A stretch of DNA of 64,000 bases from Camarhynchus parvulus (lineage: Eukaryota > Chordata > Aves > Passeriformes > Thraupidae). Both the position numbers and the translations under genes were made by a program. The notes under the pieces were generated by a model that did no database searches, was not told the DNA's origin, and was given only the letters and a program-made list of their open reading frames with translations. Location of the stretch: assembly GCF_901933205.1 (NCBI RefSeq), contig NC_044576.1:11813024-11877023 (forward strand). Reading direction: 5' to 3'. This document shows positions 51,230 to 64,000 of this stretch, piece by piece. Positions within the stretch are counted from its first letter, which is position 1. Every line of letters starts with the position of its first letter.

Positions 51230-51450
51230 TTCCATGATGGGGGTATCCCTTGCAGGTTTCAATTAGTAGCCTTTAGTGTCTGAAAGTCTTTACTTTAATC
51301 TAATTTTTTTTCCCCTGCAGTGAAATGTTTTGCCATTAAGCAAAATGGAGGATTAGGAATAATGACAATTAATGGAGCAAATGTTTGTATAATGAAATCA
51401 TGCTTGTACCAGCAGCAAAGAGAAAGACTCGGGATAGCCTTTCTCCACTC
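51230..51450. promoter_or_regulatory. Possible conserved non-coding element
   Basis: TTTAATCTAATTTTTTTTCC with CCTGCAG (a plus-strand acceptor look-alike) is followed by the inverted TTTTGC/GCAAAA pair and GACAATTAATGG. Homeodomain-like words are dense and the sequence looks low in decay. This is weak evidence, based on motif texture only. Confidence 0.22.
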
Positions 51451-54222
51451 CTGATTTTACACTGTGCATTCAGATAGTAAAGGAAAACAATTTAAAGCAA
51501 AAGATTATCCTCTGGCTCCTGATCTGGCATTGTGTTTATTAAGGACACACAGAAGTGCTGTTATCCCAGGTGACACTTTAGGCAAGCTTAGAACTTAGAT
51601 TTTGTTCTCCCTCTTTCTTTTTCACTCCCTTGAAAAGGTTTTGGGGAACATGGATTTGTAAGACTACCAAGGAATTTTGTGGCTGAGGAATTTAGAAATT
51701 AAGTTGTCCATTGTCTAGATACCATATTTTTTTCAGGGAGACTGCAATGCACTTTTAGGTCTCTTTTCTGATTTTTAACATCTATTTCTGACTATTCTTA
51801 TCTCAAAATGCTTTATCCTAAGAACTAGAATGGATCTACAGATCGGACTATGGGCTTCCCACCCACAACCAAAGTTCCACGGACAAGATACAACAGTAAC
51901 AGTCACCTTCCCACTTCCATGTAAAGAGTTAGATAGGAGGTACCCACTGAGAGTGCAGCTACAGAAACATTTTAGTGTACACCCTCAGTACTCCACTCTT
52001 CAACTATTCCCAGGCTGGCTTTGCCCCAGAAGTGGCATCCCCTGCATACTGTGTCTATGCAGGAGGCTGCAGAGACTGCTCAAATCCCCACAGGGGCAGA
52101 AATGAGGAAAGGTTGGTTCTCACTGACACTTTATGCTGTTCTTTGCATTAAGAATCAGGCCTTGCAGAAGGGATGGAAAAGGATCCTTTTTGTAGTGCCA
52201 AGGTAACAATCTCTGTAGGAAAGAAGCTGTGCTCAGGACCTTGAATGTTAAAATCAAGGTATTAATTTTGAAGGGAAGAAAAAGTCAAAAAACAAATTCA
52301 ATCATCTTCAAAATACTTCCTCGCATAGCTCAGAAAACACTGGCAGAAGACAGATGCCTTTACCACAACAGGAGGACAAATGAAAATACATATTGGAAAG
52401 GGGACCTTGCTTTCTTGGAAACTGTACTGTGAGTTCTAGAGGTCTTTGTTGCCACCTAGTCAGAACTTAGCAAGCTTCAATCCAGCTTGCTACCACTTCA
52501 GTTTTAAAACACGCTCTAGCAGTCTTTCTTTAAAGGTTAAACACAAACAATTTCCAGTCGGCAATTTCTGACACTTTGAGAAGACCAGTAATGTGCAACA
52601 TTGTAAAGCCTGGCTCAAGTAGTATTTCCAAGAGTTCTGCTGGTTTTTACCTGTGAAAAGCCTCTGTCAGGTAATTTTTATCCTCTCCTGGAAAGCAAAC
52701 AGGTATCCACCCAAAACACTGAAACTGACACAAAGTGTGTGCACTTCACTAAATTTTATTTCTTTGCCCAGTTAAGTGATACCACTTGAACACTGCTTTT
52801 ATATAAATATTTTAGCATACCATGTTTATTTAAAATATATGTATATAACCAGGAAGGACTTCAAAGAAACAAACTGCTCTTCCATTCTCTTAATTCCCAA
52901 GTGCCTGAATAATGGGTCAACTACATAATTTCTTCTTACTCTCTTTTCCCAGGAGATGGGAGGCATGGTATACACTCGTGGCTGTATTTTCCACATGCTA
53001 AAAAACTCCAACAAATTACAGCTAGTATGTGCACATGCATGCACGAAGTATGTTTTGTTTATTCCTTCAACTATTTTAATTGGTTTTCTTTGGAGTCCCA
53101 AAGACGCATCCAGATTTAGTTTACTTCTGCCAACATGTCTGTACAACTTAGCTATTCAAAGTACTGTGTCTTGTAAGATTTGAGGCTGCTTATGCTTTTA
53201 CTTAAAACTGCTGACATTAGTATCAGGTAAGATGTACAGAAATCAGGACTGGTAATTCTGGGGATAGGTACTAGGTTACATTGTAATTTATTGACATAGT
53301 CAGGCCGTCCACAAAGGTAAGGTTTAGATCTGCTCTCCCAAATTCTGACTGCAAAACTGACTTGTGATAAAATTACTTCTCCCAGCTATACACACAACAA
53401 TTTTTCTTTGGTCAATCATCTGTGCCACAACAACATGAATTCTTTTTATGTATGGTGTTTTATAGTTCAAGTCTTCTGAACAACCCACTGAGTTAAACTA
53501 TTCCGTTCAAACAAGTTCTTTCATAAATTTTGGCCATGTTACGGCTGGTTTTTCTTGAATGCTCCAACTAAAAGACTGATCATTCATAAATGCACACTGA
53601 AGAGGTTACAAATCCATTTCTAATGGAAATTTGGGGGCTGCTTACCTTTTCTATGGGCCATTTCCTTACCCAAGGTGTATGACTAGACACAAAACAAGCA
53701 CTTACTATGGCTACTACATTGCTGGCAGAGAAAGAACACTGCCTATTCTTCTTTAATTCCCCTTCTCTCCTTTAAGAAAGACCTCAAAATCAAAAATATG
53801 TCTCAATGCACAATTTCAAAACCTCTTAGGCTAGAATCTGTGGGACTCCCTCAGTCATTAACACTGTAACAAAGAAGTCCTGCTTATCCACGTACTTCAG
53901 AGAGTATCATGACCCCTAAGCCTGATTTTATACTCTGATTTAGTTAATATTTTTGCATTACTCAACAGCTTTTTCCTAGCCAGAGCACATTCTCAAGCAC
54001 ACATACACAACAATGTGTTCTTAATTACTCTGTTGGTGGGAAAGTCTGTCAGGTTTCTTACCTTTTATTTTTAGCGACTTCCAAGTTCTTTTTGTCCGAG
54101 TCTGAACCATGGAGCAGGGAGCATTTATTTCTATTAATCAATCAATGATGGCAGTGGTGGTGCACTCTAGTTTTTCATTCTGACTGCAAAGCAAAATTAA
54201 AAGCTATATTTTGCAAATTTAC
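51451..54222 (-). other. Presumed leader intron, no genes seen
   Basis: AT-rich. Two minus-strand segments are bracketed by plausible splice sites (53646-53682 and 54062-54101), but they are only 37 and 40 nt long and unsupported otherwise. Confidence 0.4.
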
Positions 54223-54436
54223 GCATTATAGATCGTAGCAGCAGCTGGTGGACTGCTGCTGAGACAGACCGTCTTCCCCTTTCCAGTCCCCTGTGACTGA
54301 GAGGGAAGAATTACAGGACAGCACTAGCAGCTGCTGCTGCTGCCCCAGAAGCAGCAAGCCAAGGTCTCTGGAAAAATAATTGGGGAGGCGGGGGAAGGGA
54401 AGAAGGGGGACAAAGAAGTTGGGGAGGGGAAGGCAT
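54223..54436 (-). other. Polypyrimidine tract with strong acceptor and possible exon
   Basis: On the minus strand a long C/T tract (54436-54382) runs into ATTATTTTTCCAG, ending at about 54,371. A GC-rich 150-nt segment rich in CTG/CAG follows. A weak GTAAAT donor lies near 54,222. On the plus strand the tract is G-rich (GGGG, GGGGG, GGG, GGGGG within 54382-54409) and could form a quadruplex. It could be a leader exon of ZMIZ1 or only a polypurine repeat. Confidence 0.25.
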
Positions 54437-57400
54437 TGCCAAAGCTGGCGGCACAAACAACACACTGCACCTTGCCCTCAAAAGAAACAATTGAGCTGGT
54501 CTGGGCTTCCTTCAGTAGACACAAGACTCTTAAGCCATTATGGGAATTGAAAACACCACCAGTTTTTGATAAGGACTTTTACAGAATTAAGAAAGAGTGA
54601 GAAAAGGCAATATGCCTTCCAATCTGATGCTTGCAGCAGTTTGCTCTCAAATCCTCTAAAAATAAAGCACAGTGCAATGAGCAACACCCTTCCTTGCAGC
54701 TTCCCAACAGAGTCATTCTATGGAGCACTCTACATTAGCACAGGCACAGCCTACCAGTCAATTCATGCCCTGTCTGTCTCCTGTAAAACAGGGGTAACCA
54801 AATCCTTTCTCACACACATGTAGTCATGAAGATAAATAATTCATGACTCCAAGATATAATCAGTGTGAAAACACTAACAATCATTCATTTTTAGGCAGAT
54901 TTGAAAGTGGAACTAGTGGGAATTGTGCCCGTTTTTTAAAAAAAAACTGCTCAGTGCAAAAATCAGTATTTGGTCACCTAGGCAGTGGCTCAGTGCAAGC
55001 AAGTAATGCCCATCTATGCTATCAGCACACTAAATATAAAGCTCTCCTCAACAGGGTTGAAAAAGACAAGTATACTGACTGACCAAAGCACATCTACCCA
55101 CTTCTAAAAACCTGAAGTTCACCCCAAAGCTTCCATGTTTCCCAGTGGATCTCCAGGGTTCAGGCTGACCTCCCACTATGTGGGACAGCAACATGCCTCA
55201 CTCCCTATGAATGAAGAACACCCTCTACAACAGTGACTTCCAAGAGACCTGTGAATGCTCATTTTCAAGAGAGATGAGATAATATATTACACACAAATCA
55301 CACAGGGCCAGGCAAGCATGTCTCACTGCTCCTTCTGCTAAGGGACTTCAATGCAAGATACTACTTGGTCCAGTGGACACTGCTTCATTTTCACTGCAGT
55401 GGCAGATATCCAGATTATTACATAATATATATAATATACATAAAAGAGATTATTTGAAGAAAACATTCAGCTATTCCAAAAGAAAAAAAGGTAACAAACA
55501 CCACTGTCACTGCAACAGATGTAGCTTTCTGTGCCTTGTTTAGAAAGACTAATTCAAAAGACATACATTTATAGCTTAATTGCTGTATGTGAGAAAAAGC
55601 TTAATTTTAAATATTTAACTTATATTTTAATTGGAGGACCTCTTTTTATCCTGAATATTTGGTAGTAAAAACAAAGAGGGGAAAAAAACCAAACAAGAGA
55701 AAAGAAAATATCGAAATTTCTTCAAATTGATCTCATAGACATAAGCCAAGAAATACTTAAGGTCAGAAGAAAGTACTAGTGGCTAAAACAGTTTGCATTG
55801 GTTTTGTTGTGTGTCAGAACCCCTCTCAAGATAAGCCAAGAATGCTGTATACAAAATCAGTACCATTATACACAGGCACAGCCTTCTCTCAATGTTGGAA
55901 TTTCACATTCATTTTGGGAAGCTAAGCTAATTATTGTTATCTGAAGAAGCAGCTTTTGATATAGCATCAATTTCCTGAAGAACATATCAGTTTATTGAGA
56001 AGGGGTTTTCAGACTCTTATCTCATTCAATAGTATTATGCCTTACTTTTTTAAAAATTTTTTTTAAACTATAGTTAAAATATTGAGATGCTATTAGAAGA
56101 CACTTCCTCAAAATCTAACTACAGGTATCAACTGCTAAGATTATCAGGGACTCAATCTGTTTGGAAGTTTTTGAATAAAATGAAATATATCCTTTCTCCT
56201 TGGCATATTAGATCCTACATTGTTTCTAAACCCAGAGTATTTAGTCAAAGTACTTGTACACAAGCCTCAGATTAAATCCACTACCATATGAATTTTTAAT
56301 GCATATAGGAAAGAAGTTTCAGCAACATTAAACCATTTGTGCTGCTACAAATGCCTCAAAAGTTATGACTTCCAGATGTTACAGTGATGATAAGGATTAG
56401 AACATACGTCCACCATTTATGTCAATTTCTAACTGTGTGAGTAAACAGCTGAGGACAAGAAGGGTTAAATTACACAAAAGTCTTCACTGTCTTCCTAGCA
56501 GTCTTAACCATTTAAGGAACAGGGCAGGTTTTTTCCTCAGTAATTCATGAGGAAGGATTTATAGAATGGCTTGGAATATTGCCACAAGAAAACCAAGGCA
56601 TGTGGCCTCAGAAGTCCCAGCATCACACCCATGGAAATGGAGGATCAACAGAGACCAATAAATAGGGTACAATGACAACCTGCACCCAAAGCAGCCCATT
56701 TCTGGTAGTGATATCATGTGTCAGCTCTATACTGAAAATATTAGCTACGGCAGGCCTCTTCCTCAACAGCAGCTCCCTCAATGACATCTCAGACACTCAA
56801 ATGTGATCTGAAGTTACTCATCTCAGTGACTACACTGTCTCTTCCTCCTCCCTCCTTTTTGACCCAAAGCTATTTTTGAGCTTGACCTTCTTTCAGTCTC
56901 TCCAGTAAGAAAAAAGCCTTTGATTTTTCTCGCGTTTGGGATCATGATGGAGAGGTAGGCACTATCCACTGTTCTGTCTGTAAGAATTCATTTTGCTCTC
57001 CTTACATGACCTCTTCATCACTCATTTATTTACCCACGATCCACTTGTTTAATTTATTTAACAGATCACTATACCTGTATCTTTCTTCCCCTCTTGCCTG
57101 GGAGGCCTCACAACACAAAAACTTAAGAAAACCATCTACTTCACGAAAATTAATTCAGCAGATGTTTCTCCTTTGCAGTAAGTTACCTTGGTGTAAGTGG
57201 TTTTAGACCTATTAAATATAAACACACATGGAGGTATTTAAGGTATTCTGTCATGCACTTCACTTTTCAGGACTGAGAAGTCTGAAGTTCAGACATAAGA
57301 ACATAAGAAGTTTATTTCGAAGACAGCACAGCCTTACCACACACATTTTCGTAAGACACTTGAAATTGCAGACTGTGCCCGTACTTCATGTTTCATAAAC

Positions 57401-60400
57401 ACACCTACAGCTTCTACACTTGGACAATTACTTCACATTTCATGCAAAGAGCATTAGAAATATGACACCTGGGCTCACACATTTAGCCTGAAGCTTCAGG
57501 CAGATAATGCACTTTGTGTGAGTATGTGTGAATGCACATTGTCCAAAAAAGAATAAACTGCAAGCTTACAAAAGGAAAAAAGCAGGCATACTGCTAAGTA
57601 CAGCCTCTCCATCAGAGAGCATTACAGCTACAAATATTCTGGTAGCTTGTATAGTATATTAATGTTACAAGTAGTAAATGGGGTTTGGATGTATTTACAT
57701 CCAAAATAGTAAATTTACCAGCTACAGAAAACAAAGGCAAAACCTTTCCAAAAATGCTGGATGTTATTATGGGTACATTCTTATACCACTATCAAAACTG
57801 AATCCACTCCATTAAACTGTTTGCAGAAGTCAAGCTACATTTTGGCAGCAAAAAGAGCAAATACAGTTGATCCTCTGGTTTCATGTATAAACCCAAAATA
57901 TCAAAGAACCAGGTGGTTATTACTCAAAAATGTTTAATAGGACGTAATTTGAGATTAATATCTACAGTCCTACACCACACTGTGGATGAAGGGAATAATC
58001 ATTGAAATGAAACTCCACCGCAAACCCTATTTGTAAAACACCTTCAATTCATTATTAAGATTCATTCTACAAAGAACTGGAAAGTAAACCTGGTATCAGT
58101 TCAACTGTAAATAAACTTTGACAATACTTAAAAATACTTTGACAATGGCTATTAAAAGGAAAATTCTATTTTTGCCAGACCTATTATTGAGTTTCCCTAC
58201 TGAGGAACACCACAAGTTGCTGGCTGATTACTTTATTGTGTAATTACTCAGAACTTATCATATACACATTACCTCAGAAGATAACGTAGCTTGTCCTACA
58301 ATCTTCCTATTTTCATGACCAGTCCTTACAAGAAGCTAGAGGCACAGGTTGCTTTAGAGAGTTTCTGGATCAAAACAGTATCTGACAGTGGTTCAAACTG
58401 ATAGCAATCAAAAAAAGTCACAACAGATTCAAAGGCCAAGGACAGTGAAGCCTATTCTCCAGATGCTTACCTTTGTGAGATAGAAGGAAAACAGGCTTTA
58501 GCTGTGTACCACCAGTGAGAGCAGCAGGATTATTTCAATTGAGAAAAGCAGATGTTGAGTTATCTAAAATTTAGAGCGAAAAGTGTTGCAGCATCAGCAA
58601 ATACATCAAAAAAGCAGTACAAGTGGAACAGTAACATAGGCATCAGGCCACTATGTACTTCTAGCATCAAAAACTACAATACCTGGTATACAATATGCAT
58701 AACAAAGATCTCTCCTGTTCTCAACTTTATGGTATTGCTCACTGCTGCACCATGATAAGTAGTACATGTCCCTTAGGAAAGGAAGCCCCAGAAAAAAAAA
58801 AAAAAAAAGCTCTGTGCTATTTATTTAACTAAATGGCTGGAATAAAGTTCAGAAGTTTATAGCCTTATGGCTTCACACATACTTCTTCAAGACCAAAACT
58901 TACTTGTTGTGGCACATTAAAAGGAAAAATGTGACTGAAATCTATTTTTATCTACAAGCTCCTGGAGAAGTAGTATACAGATGTACACTTCTTGTACTTG
59001 CATAAGTAATCAATATTTTACATTTTCTATTTTTACTGTAAAATGACAGCTCACAGGAGTAACTGCTAAATGCATAGATCACTAGAGACACACTCTGAGG
59101 AGTTCTTTGTGTATGGACATTTTTCAGGAAAGCCCATTGCCTTTAACTTGAAAAAATACCCAGTAGAAATGGTTGGACAGAACTGGCTTCCTGATACATA
59201 TTTTAAAACAAAAGCAGGTGACAACCAAAGCAACATCAAGATCAAGGGAGAACAGTCCTCACAATCTAAACTGAAACTTTGCCCTCTGTGAAAGTAGTCT
59301 ATATATATGAAAATAGGAGTTTAGTCTATTCTAATGAGAAAAAAAAAAGTAAGAAGAGGGTCTTGAAGTTAATTTAAAATACAGTGAATAATATTTGAAA
59401 TATTGTTACATACATGAAAGCAGTAGGAACAGAAAACATGCTATTGTGGGTTGATCCAGTCATCCCTCTAAGTGGGTATTCAGAGCAAAAGACACTTACA
59501 TAGGCAGGGTGCATGAGCCCAGCTACTGTCTGTAGCTTACTGCCTTTACCCCACAGTCAGGCAGCAGGAGGAACAGGAGCTTCCCTTCACGAATGCTCAC
59601 AGAGCTGTCGGCCACAGCCGTGTTTAACCTGCTGATCTGCCTTCCCAGCCTCCTACAGCAGCAGCTCTGCCAGCTAAGGCAACTCTCCCACTGGCATAGC
59701 CAGCACGTCTCCACAAATAGTAGTCCTGCCACCACTCCCTAGTAAGATTTTAATGTTATCTTACATATCTTTTACAGGAAAGACCTGTAAAAATAATGTC
59801 CAGTCGTCCAGTATCCTCATCACTCCTTTTCAGCACTGCTCTGCAGCAGCCAGGCACACGTCTTGCCCATGACACTTTTTTAACAATTTCCCATCACATG
59901 GAGTGCAGCAAGAAGAAAAGAGGTATTATCCTATAACAAATTGGCCCATCTTCTAGATTAGATAAAACCAAACTCTTCCAACAGGCAAACTGTTGTTGGG
60001 GTGCCCCCCTCAACTACTTGGAGCATAGAAAGATCACAGCCATGCACCCCATTCCTATGATGGCCACTCTGTTATCTGAAAAGGTTATGAACCCCTGACC
60101 AATCAGCATGTTACCTTGCCATTTCCACCACTGGAAGATAAACATCATTTCATCTTCACTCGTTGTCAGTGATCCTTTCTTATCACTTTTTATTTTTAAC
60201 AAATGCTCCCACCACCCCAAAAGCTGTAGTTTAAACAAAGTGAAGGAAAGACGAGGGAAGACTGATGTGGTGAAATGTGCTACAAGACAGCTAGGCTACT
60301 TGTGTCATGATTATCTGTTTCTTGCAGAAAGAATGATCCAAAGCTACTATTTACATGTTTAAACTAACCCAGGTCAGTTTGTCTCCAATGATGCACAGAA

Positions 60401-61049
60401 TAATCATGTGAACTATCTAGCTAGCAGATCTGAATGGCAGCAACTTCTGCCAGAGGCAGCAATGAGCTGCTGAGAACACATGCTTTTCACAGCCTAATAC
60501 TCTCCCTAAATTCAACCAGAGCTGTCTGAATGATGACTACATTTGAAAAGAGGTATCAAAATCATTATGATGGGCCACACACATGAATTTAGAAGGAATT
60601 TCTAAAGCACGAAGGGGAGAGAGGCATTCATCTCCCTTAGTATATTCAACCACAAGAGTGCCCCTGCCTCGTAGTGTTAGGGATCTGCTCTGGAAACACC
60701 CACCTCGGAGCTCAGAACTTCCCATCATTCTGGACACCTGGTGACACCTGACACAAAAGCCAAATACTTGAATTCATGCTTATCTATCAGTTGCTGTGAT
60801 TCATACAGAAGACCCCCCCAACCCTCAATACAGTGCTCTCAGCATTTGAGCCATCTGCATCTATTATTCCCCTTCCCTTCCCCTCAGTGTTTGTTGACCG
60901 TGCAAGTGGTGCGCAGGTGATACACTGGGCTGAGACAGGGAAGGAACACTGGAGACCAATGTGTCATTTATTTTTTTTAAACCCCTAATCTACATATTTA
61001 GAGAGGCAAAGAAACAGAGAATACACGATTCACCCTTGACATTCCGCCA
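54437..61049 (-). other. Presumed leader intron, no genes seen
   Basis: AT-rich intron-like DNA. Contains an A17 run at 58792-58808 and a small repeat of ACTTTGACAAT near 58,115-58,147. No gene or recognisable transposon. Confidence 0.45.
58792..58808. repeat. A17 homopolymer
   Basis: Seventeen consecutive A. No retroposon body is recognised upstream. Confidence 0.9.
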
Positions 61050-61420
61050 GATCACTTCAATCCTGTAAAATGCCCCCTAATGACCTGAATATAATACCAT
61101 GGTGTTACAGTGTCACTTAAATACTGCAGGGTTCTTCCTCTGGCAGTGCAGTCTGCAGACTTAATATGTAATGTACAGGATTATACTGCCACTAAAATAT
61201 TACTTAGTGCTGATGAAATTTCAAATTAATTCTGGGAGCTAAATCATTATTCAACTCTGCCTTTGCAGAGATACACTCCCCTGGTTGCTTTAATAACAGT
61301 GATTGTAGAACTAGAAGGTTGTTACTGTCTCTTCAAGGCTTGTTTAAAAGGAGAAGTGGCCTCTAAACTGTCAAGCAAGTTAATGCAGTAATGCATGGAT
61401 GTTTGCAACTAAAAAAATAA
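61050..61420. promoter_or_regulatory. Possible conserved non-coding element
   Basis: AT-rich sequence with TAATGACCTG, CAAATTAATTCTG, AATCATTATTC and TTAATGCAGTAATGCATGG. No coding frame. The dense homeodomain-like words suggest, but do not prove, an enhancer. Confidence 0.22.
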
Positions 61421-63129
61421 TTTGAGCAAAAAATGGGCTCAAATATTAAGAGAGCTCATAGCAATGTGGCTTATGAATAACTTTAATATTTAACAATAAA
61501 TTAAGAGTCTTAGCCCAGTTTTCTTTCTATATATATACACACACACACACGCTCCCATGTTCCCATCCACCACCACCCTCTTCCACAGACAGAAGATTTC
61601 ATAATAATTGAGGGGACATATTCTTGATGAAGTAAATGACACAGCTGCTGGTAACTGATGAAACTGATCTTTGCCAGTTGAGGATGTGGCTTTCAAGTCA
61701 TTCTGAGCTCTAGCTTTTCAAACCTAAATAAACAAACTTGAACTTTTTACAGCTCTGGGTTTCTTCTTCCTGAATAATTTCTGTTACTAGTGAGTATTCG
61801 GTACTTTTAGGTAACTACAGCACTTCAACACTAAGATGGGCCAATCCTTGACACTGCACTAGAGCCAGTGTACACAATAATGTGCTAACATAAGAAGTAA
61901 GGGACCATGAAAAACAGTGGATGGGCTAATCATAAAAGCAAGTTTCTATCCTCTGAATGTTTGCCCATTTTTTAACATTGTGTTTAGATTTGTTTCTGTT
62001 TCTCAGTTAAAATACCAGACTGCTCACTTCTACAATGAGGTTTCTTAAATCCGGGAAGCGTTCCCAAGCTATATTGGAAAAACCCCAAACCAAAACCCCC
62101 ACAAAACCAGTGGTAAATGATGAACAACATAGGGCCAAGCAGGCCGAAAACAACTTGCGGCAGCGAGTCTAAATTAGGCTAAAATAATCAAACTTTCTCC
62201 TTATTAAACGGTTACCTACTTCCTCATTCATTAATATTGTCGTTGTTTACACTTGCAGCCAGGCCAAAGATTTTCCCCTCCCTCCAAATATAATTTCCTG
62301 CTATTGACAGACATGTTCAAGTGCTGGATGTGTGTATGTCTACATGGCATACTGCAGGCAGAGGCGAGCCTTCTTGGCCACCACCCAAGCCAGCTGTAAA
62401 TGAGCCAGCTCCAAACTGGAAGCTGTGTAAGCACAATTAGCACAGCAGTAAGCCTGATCTAACACATCCTGCCAAGAGACCGAGCTTATTAGCTTGAGCC
62501 CAACACAACGCACACGACGGATATGGGGCTTCTGCTTTGGCTCCACACAGAACGTGGGCAGCTGAAGCACATCAAGCTCCTATCTGCCCACAAGACACGG
62601 TGTAAGTACATCTTCTCTTGGAGCATACTCTCTGCTGCAAGGACTGTCCTTTCCCTCTGCATCAACTCCCAAAATACTCTGAGTGCTGTGAGCAGATGGA
62701 GGGAACAGGGATCTCCAAGTGAGAACTTCTGAGGCACTATAAGAAAAAAGCCACCAGGCAGGTGTTTACGCACCAGGCACAAAAAAGGCCAGAGGAAAAG
62801 GTGAGGGAAAGGCAGAGCAAAGCACTGCAAGACTCTATAAACTGATAAAGAGCACTCCACTGTCTGGATACTATCAGGTCCAGAGCAATAATGACCAAAA
62901 ACCATTACCATACTGTAGATGTTAAATGGGCTCTGCTCAGGTGCTCCTACCACCAAAGAATTCACTATTTTTGGTGGACATTTAAACAGAACAAAAGAGG
63001 AATATGAGAGAAGGAAATCTGTTATCAAACTGGGACCCAAGAAACCAATGCTCCTCTGGTGCCATGGATTTTATTAAAGGAGTAGTGACAGTCTAGCGGT
63101 TGGCAGTAGTAGGCTGAGAAACTTATAAA
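61421..63129 (-). other. Presumed leader intron, no genes seen
   Basis: Contains the TA/CA microsatellite at 61528-61550. The 183-codon minus frame at 62489-63040 is long for chance but hydrophobic and domain-free. I do not call it a gene. Confidence 0.4.
61528..61550. repeat. Compound TA/CA microsatellite
   Basis: About five TA units run directly into about seven CA units, a typical and probably polymorphic dinucleotide repeat. Confidence 0.9.
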
Positions 63130-63260
63130 TTCAGAGCAAAATGAGACAAATCAAAGGGTAGCAATGAAAATCATCAGGGGGGAAAATAAAGGGCATATTT
63201 TAAGAAGAGTGCCTGAAGAGACTGGGAATGTTTACATTTAAAAGGGCAGTAATAAAATGG
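63130..63260 (+). mobile_element. Probable old CR1 fragment
   Basis: CAAAGGGTAGCAATGAAAAT, then AAGAAGAGTGCCTGAAGAG and ACTGGGAATGTTTACATTT, follow the order of a CR1 internal segment (aaagatgatgaagggt...gaggagaggctgagggagctgggattgtttagcct). The copy is strongly diverged and its edges are uncertain. If correct it lies in plus orientation. Confidence 0.4.
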
Positions 63261-64000
63261 TCATTGCTAAACTATATTTAGCAGAAACTAACCTATACAA
63301 GTTAGTGAGCTTCTGCCCACCCATTAGGAGAGCACATGGGCAAGCAGAAATTCCATTGAAGTGCCCCAATCAAAGGCAACAAAGAAAACACCTTATTCAA
63401 CACATAATGATTTTGTTACATTCTGTGTCAACAGACTGTTCTGTAGCAAACACTCAGGATCTTTGGAAGGTGGTGTTCATGCCTGTTTTCTTTTCCCTCC
63501 CACTCTACTGTAAAGGAGTATTTTTAGCTTTCAGTTTGAGCTTTCTGATGTATGGGACAGGTATAAGCAAGAGAGAGAGGGGACCCCACAAGGTGTGGCA
63601 GACACACTCCTCCACACATTCAGATTCTGCAGATTAACTAGGTTTATTTTGACTTCTGAGATTTTTAGATTACATTGTGTATATGGAGGTTTTCCATTAT
63701 TTGCTAGCTTAAAATATTTTCTTTGAAAAGGCTTAGTTTGATCTGGGGTGAAGACTACACATCCTCAGCAGACTACAAGCAGTTTATATACTTGTCCCTG
63801 ACCCTTGCCTGATCATCAGTTTGAGCTAAACACCTGCTGGAATTTCACACAGAATTTCTCACACTCTAGTAACACAGATCTCAGGCATATATATCTTCAT
63901 GATTCACAGCAGCATTTGAATCACCAATACCTGCTTCAAAGGAGTGTTTTTCTTCCCTTTTCCCTATCCTTTCATAAGCTTCTAAAAACATGACCAAATC
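63261..64000 (-). other. Presumed leader intron, right edge of window
   Basis: AT-rich, no gene or repeat recognised. The 126-codon plus frame at 63257-63637 has no domain. Confidence 0.4.

Noticed and set aside
53646..53682. 37-nt minus-strand segment between TTTTGTGTCTAG and GTAAGC
   Set aside because: Both sites look good, but micro-exon look-alikes are frequent in introns and nothing else supports it.
54062..54101. 40-nt minus-strand segment between CATGGTTCAG and GTAAGA
   Set aside because: Plausible sites but very short and unsupported; kept only as a note for RNA-seq checking.
56560..56600. ATAGAATGGCTTGGAAT, resembling a CR1 tail
   Set aside because: Similarity stops after about 17 bases; the following sequence does not continue as CR1.
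62489..63040. 183-codon minus-strand frame
   Set aside because: Long for chance but hydrophobic, without recognisable motif, and preceded by no promoter or splice evidence.

Overview
The window looks like avian (bird) nuclear DNA. It is AT-rich and CpG-poor, has very few transposable elements (one clear and one doubtful CR1 LINE fragment plus a few MIR/CORE-SINE-like relics), and carries one short CpG island. Nothing is prokaryotic or organellar: there are no operons, tRNA or rRNA genes, and almost every open reading frame is a short chance frame. The species cannot be told from the sequence.

The only protein-coding sequence I can name is the first coding exon of ZMIZ1, on the minus strand at 3876-3985. 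It has 50 bases of 5' leader, the start codon at 3935, and 20 codons beginning [10 protein letters not shown] and ending QCIKQ. A GTGAGT donor closes it and a good acceptor (TTTTTGTCTTGCAG) opens it. Positions 1-3875 are therefore the start of the intron after this exon. The acceptor shows that at least one non-coding leader exon lies at a higher coordinate. Most of the remaining 60 kb is probably the long 5' leader intron(s) of ZMIZ1, but only the first part of that is proved by the splice site.

Region by region: 1-2285 is intron with a 13-bp hairpin. A CR1 3' end lies at 2286-2598. The ZMIZ1 exon follows at 3876-3985, and a splice-bracketed candidate leader exon lies at 5913-5976. A CpG island with a near-consensus CTCF motif and G-runs covers 8640-9260. 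It is followed by a homeodomain/POU-rich, probably conserved regulatory stretch to about 10,180. A second such stretch lies at about 20,700-21,070, with weaker ones near 39,000, 51,250 and 61,050. A possible GC-rich leader exon lies at 25,811-25,912, and a short codon-like but unidentified segment at 33,007-33,129. A 21-copy, 24-bp minisatellite whose variants are mostly CpG-decay changes occupies 36,740-37,256. Small tandem duplications occur at 20,089, 44,514 and 47,796. MIR-like relics lie at 16,638, 47,712 and 49,425. A polypurine/G-quadruplex tract next to a strong minus-strand acceptor lies at about 54,375. A weak CR1 fragment lies at 63,130.

I found no undescribed multi-gene system. 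The observations most worth checking are the internal CpG island with its CTCF site, the candidate leader exon that would add an overlapping upstream ORF to ZMIZ1, the minisatellite, and the homeodomain-motif clusters.
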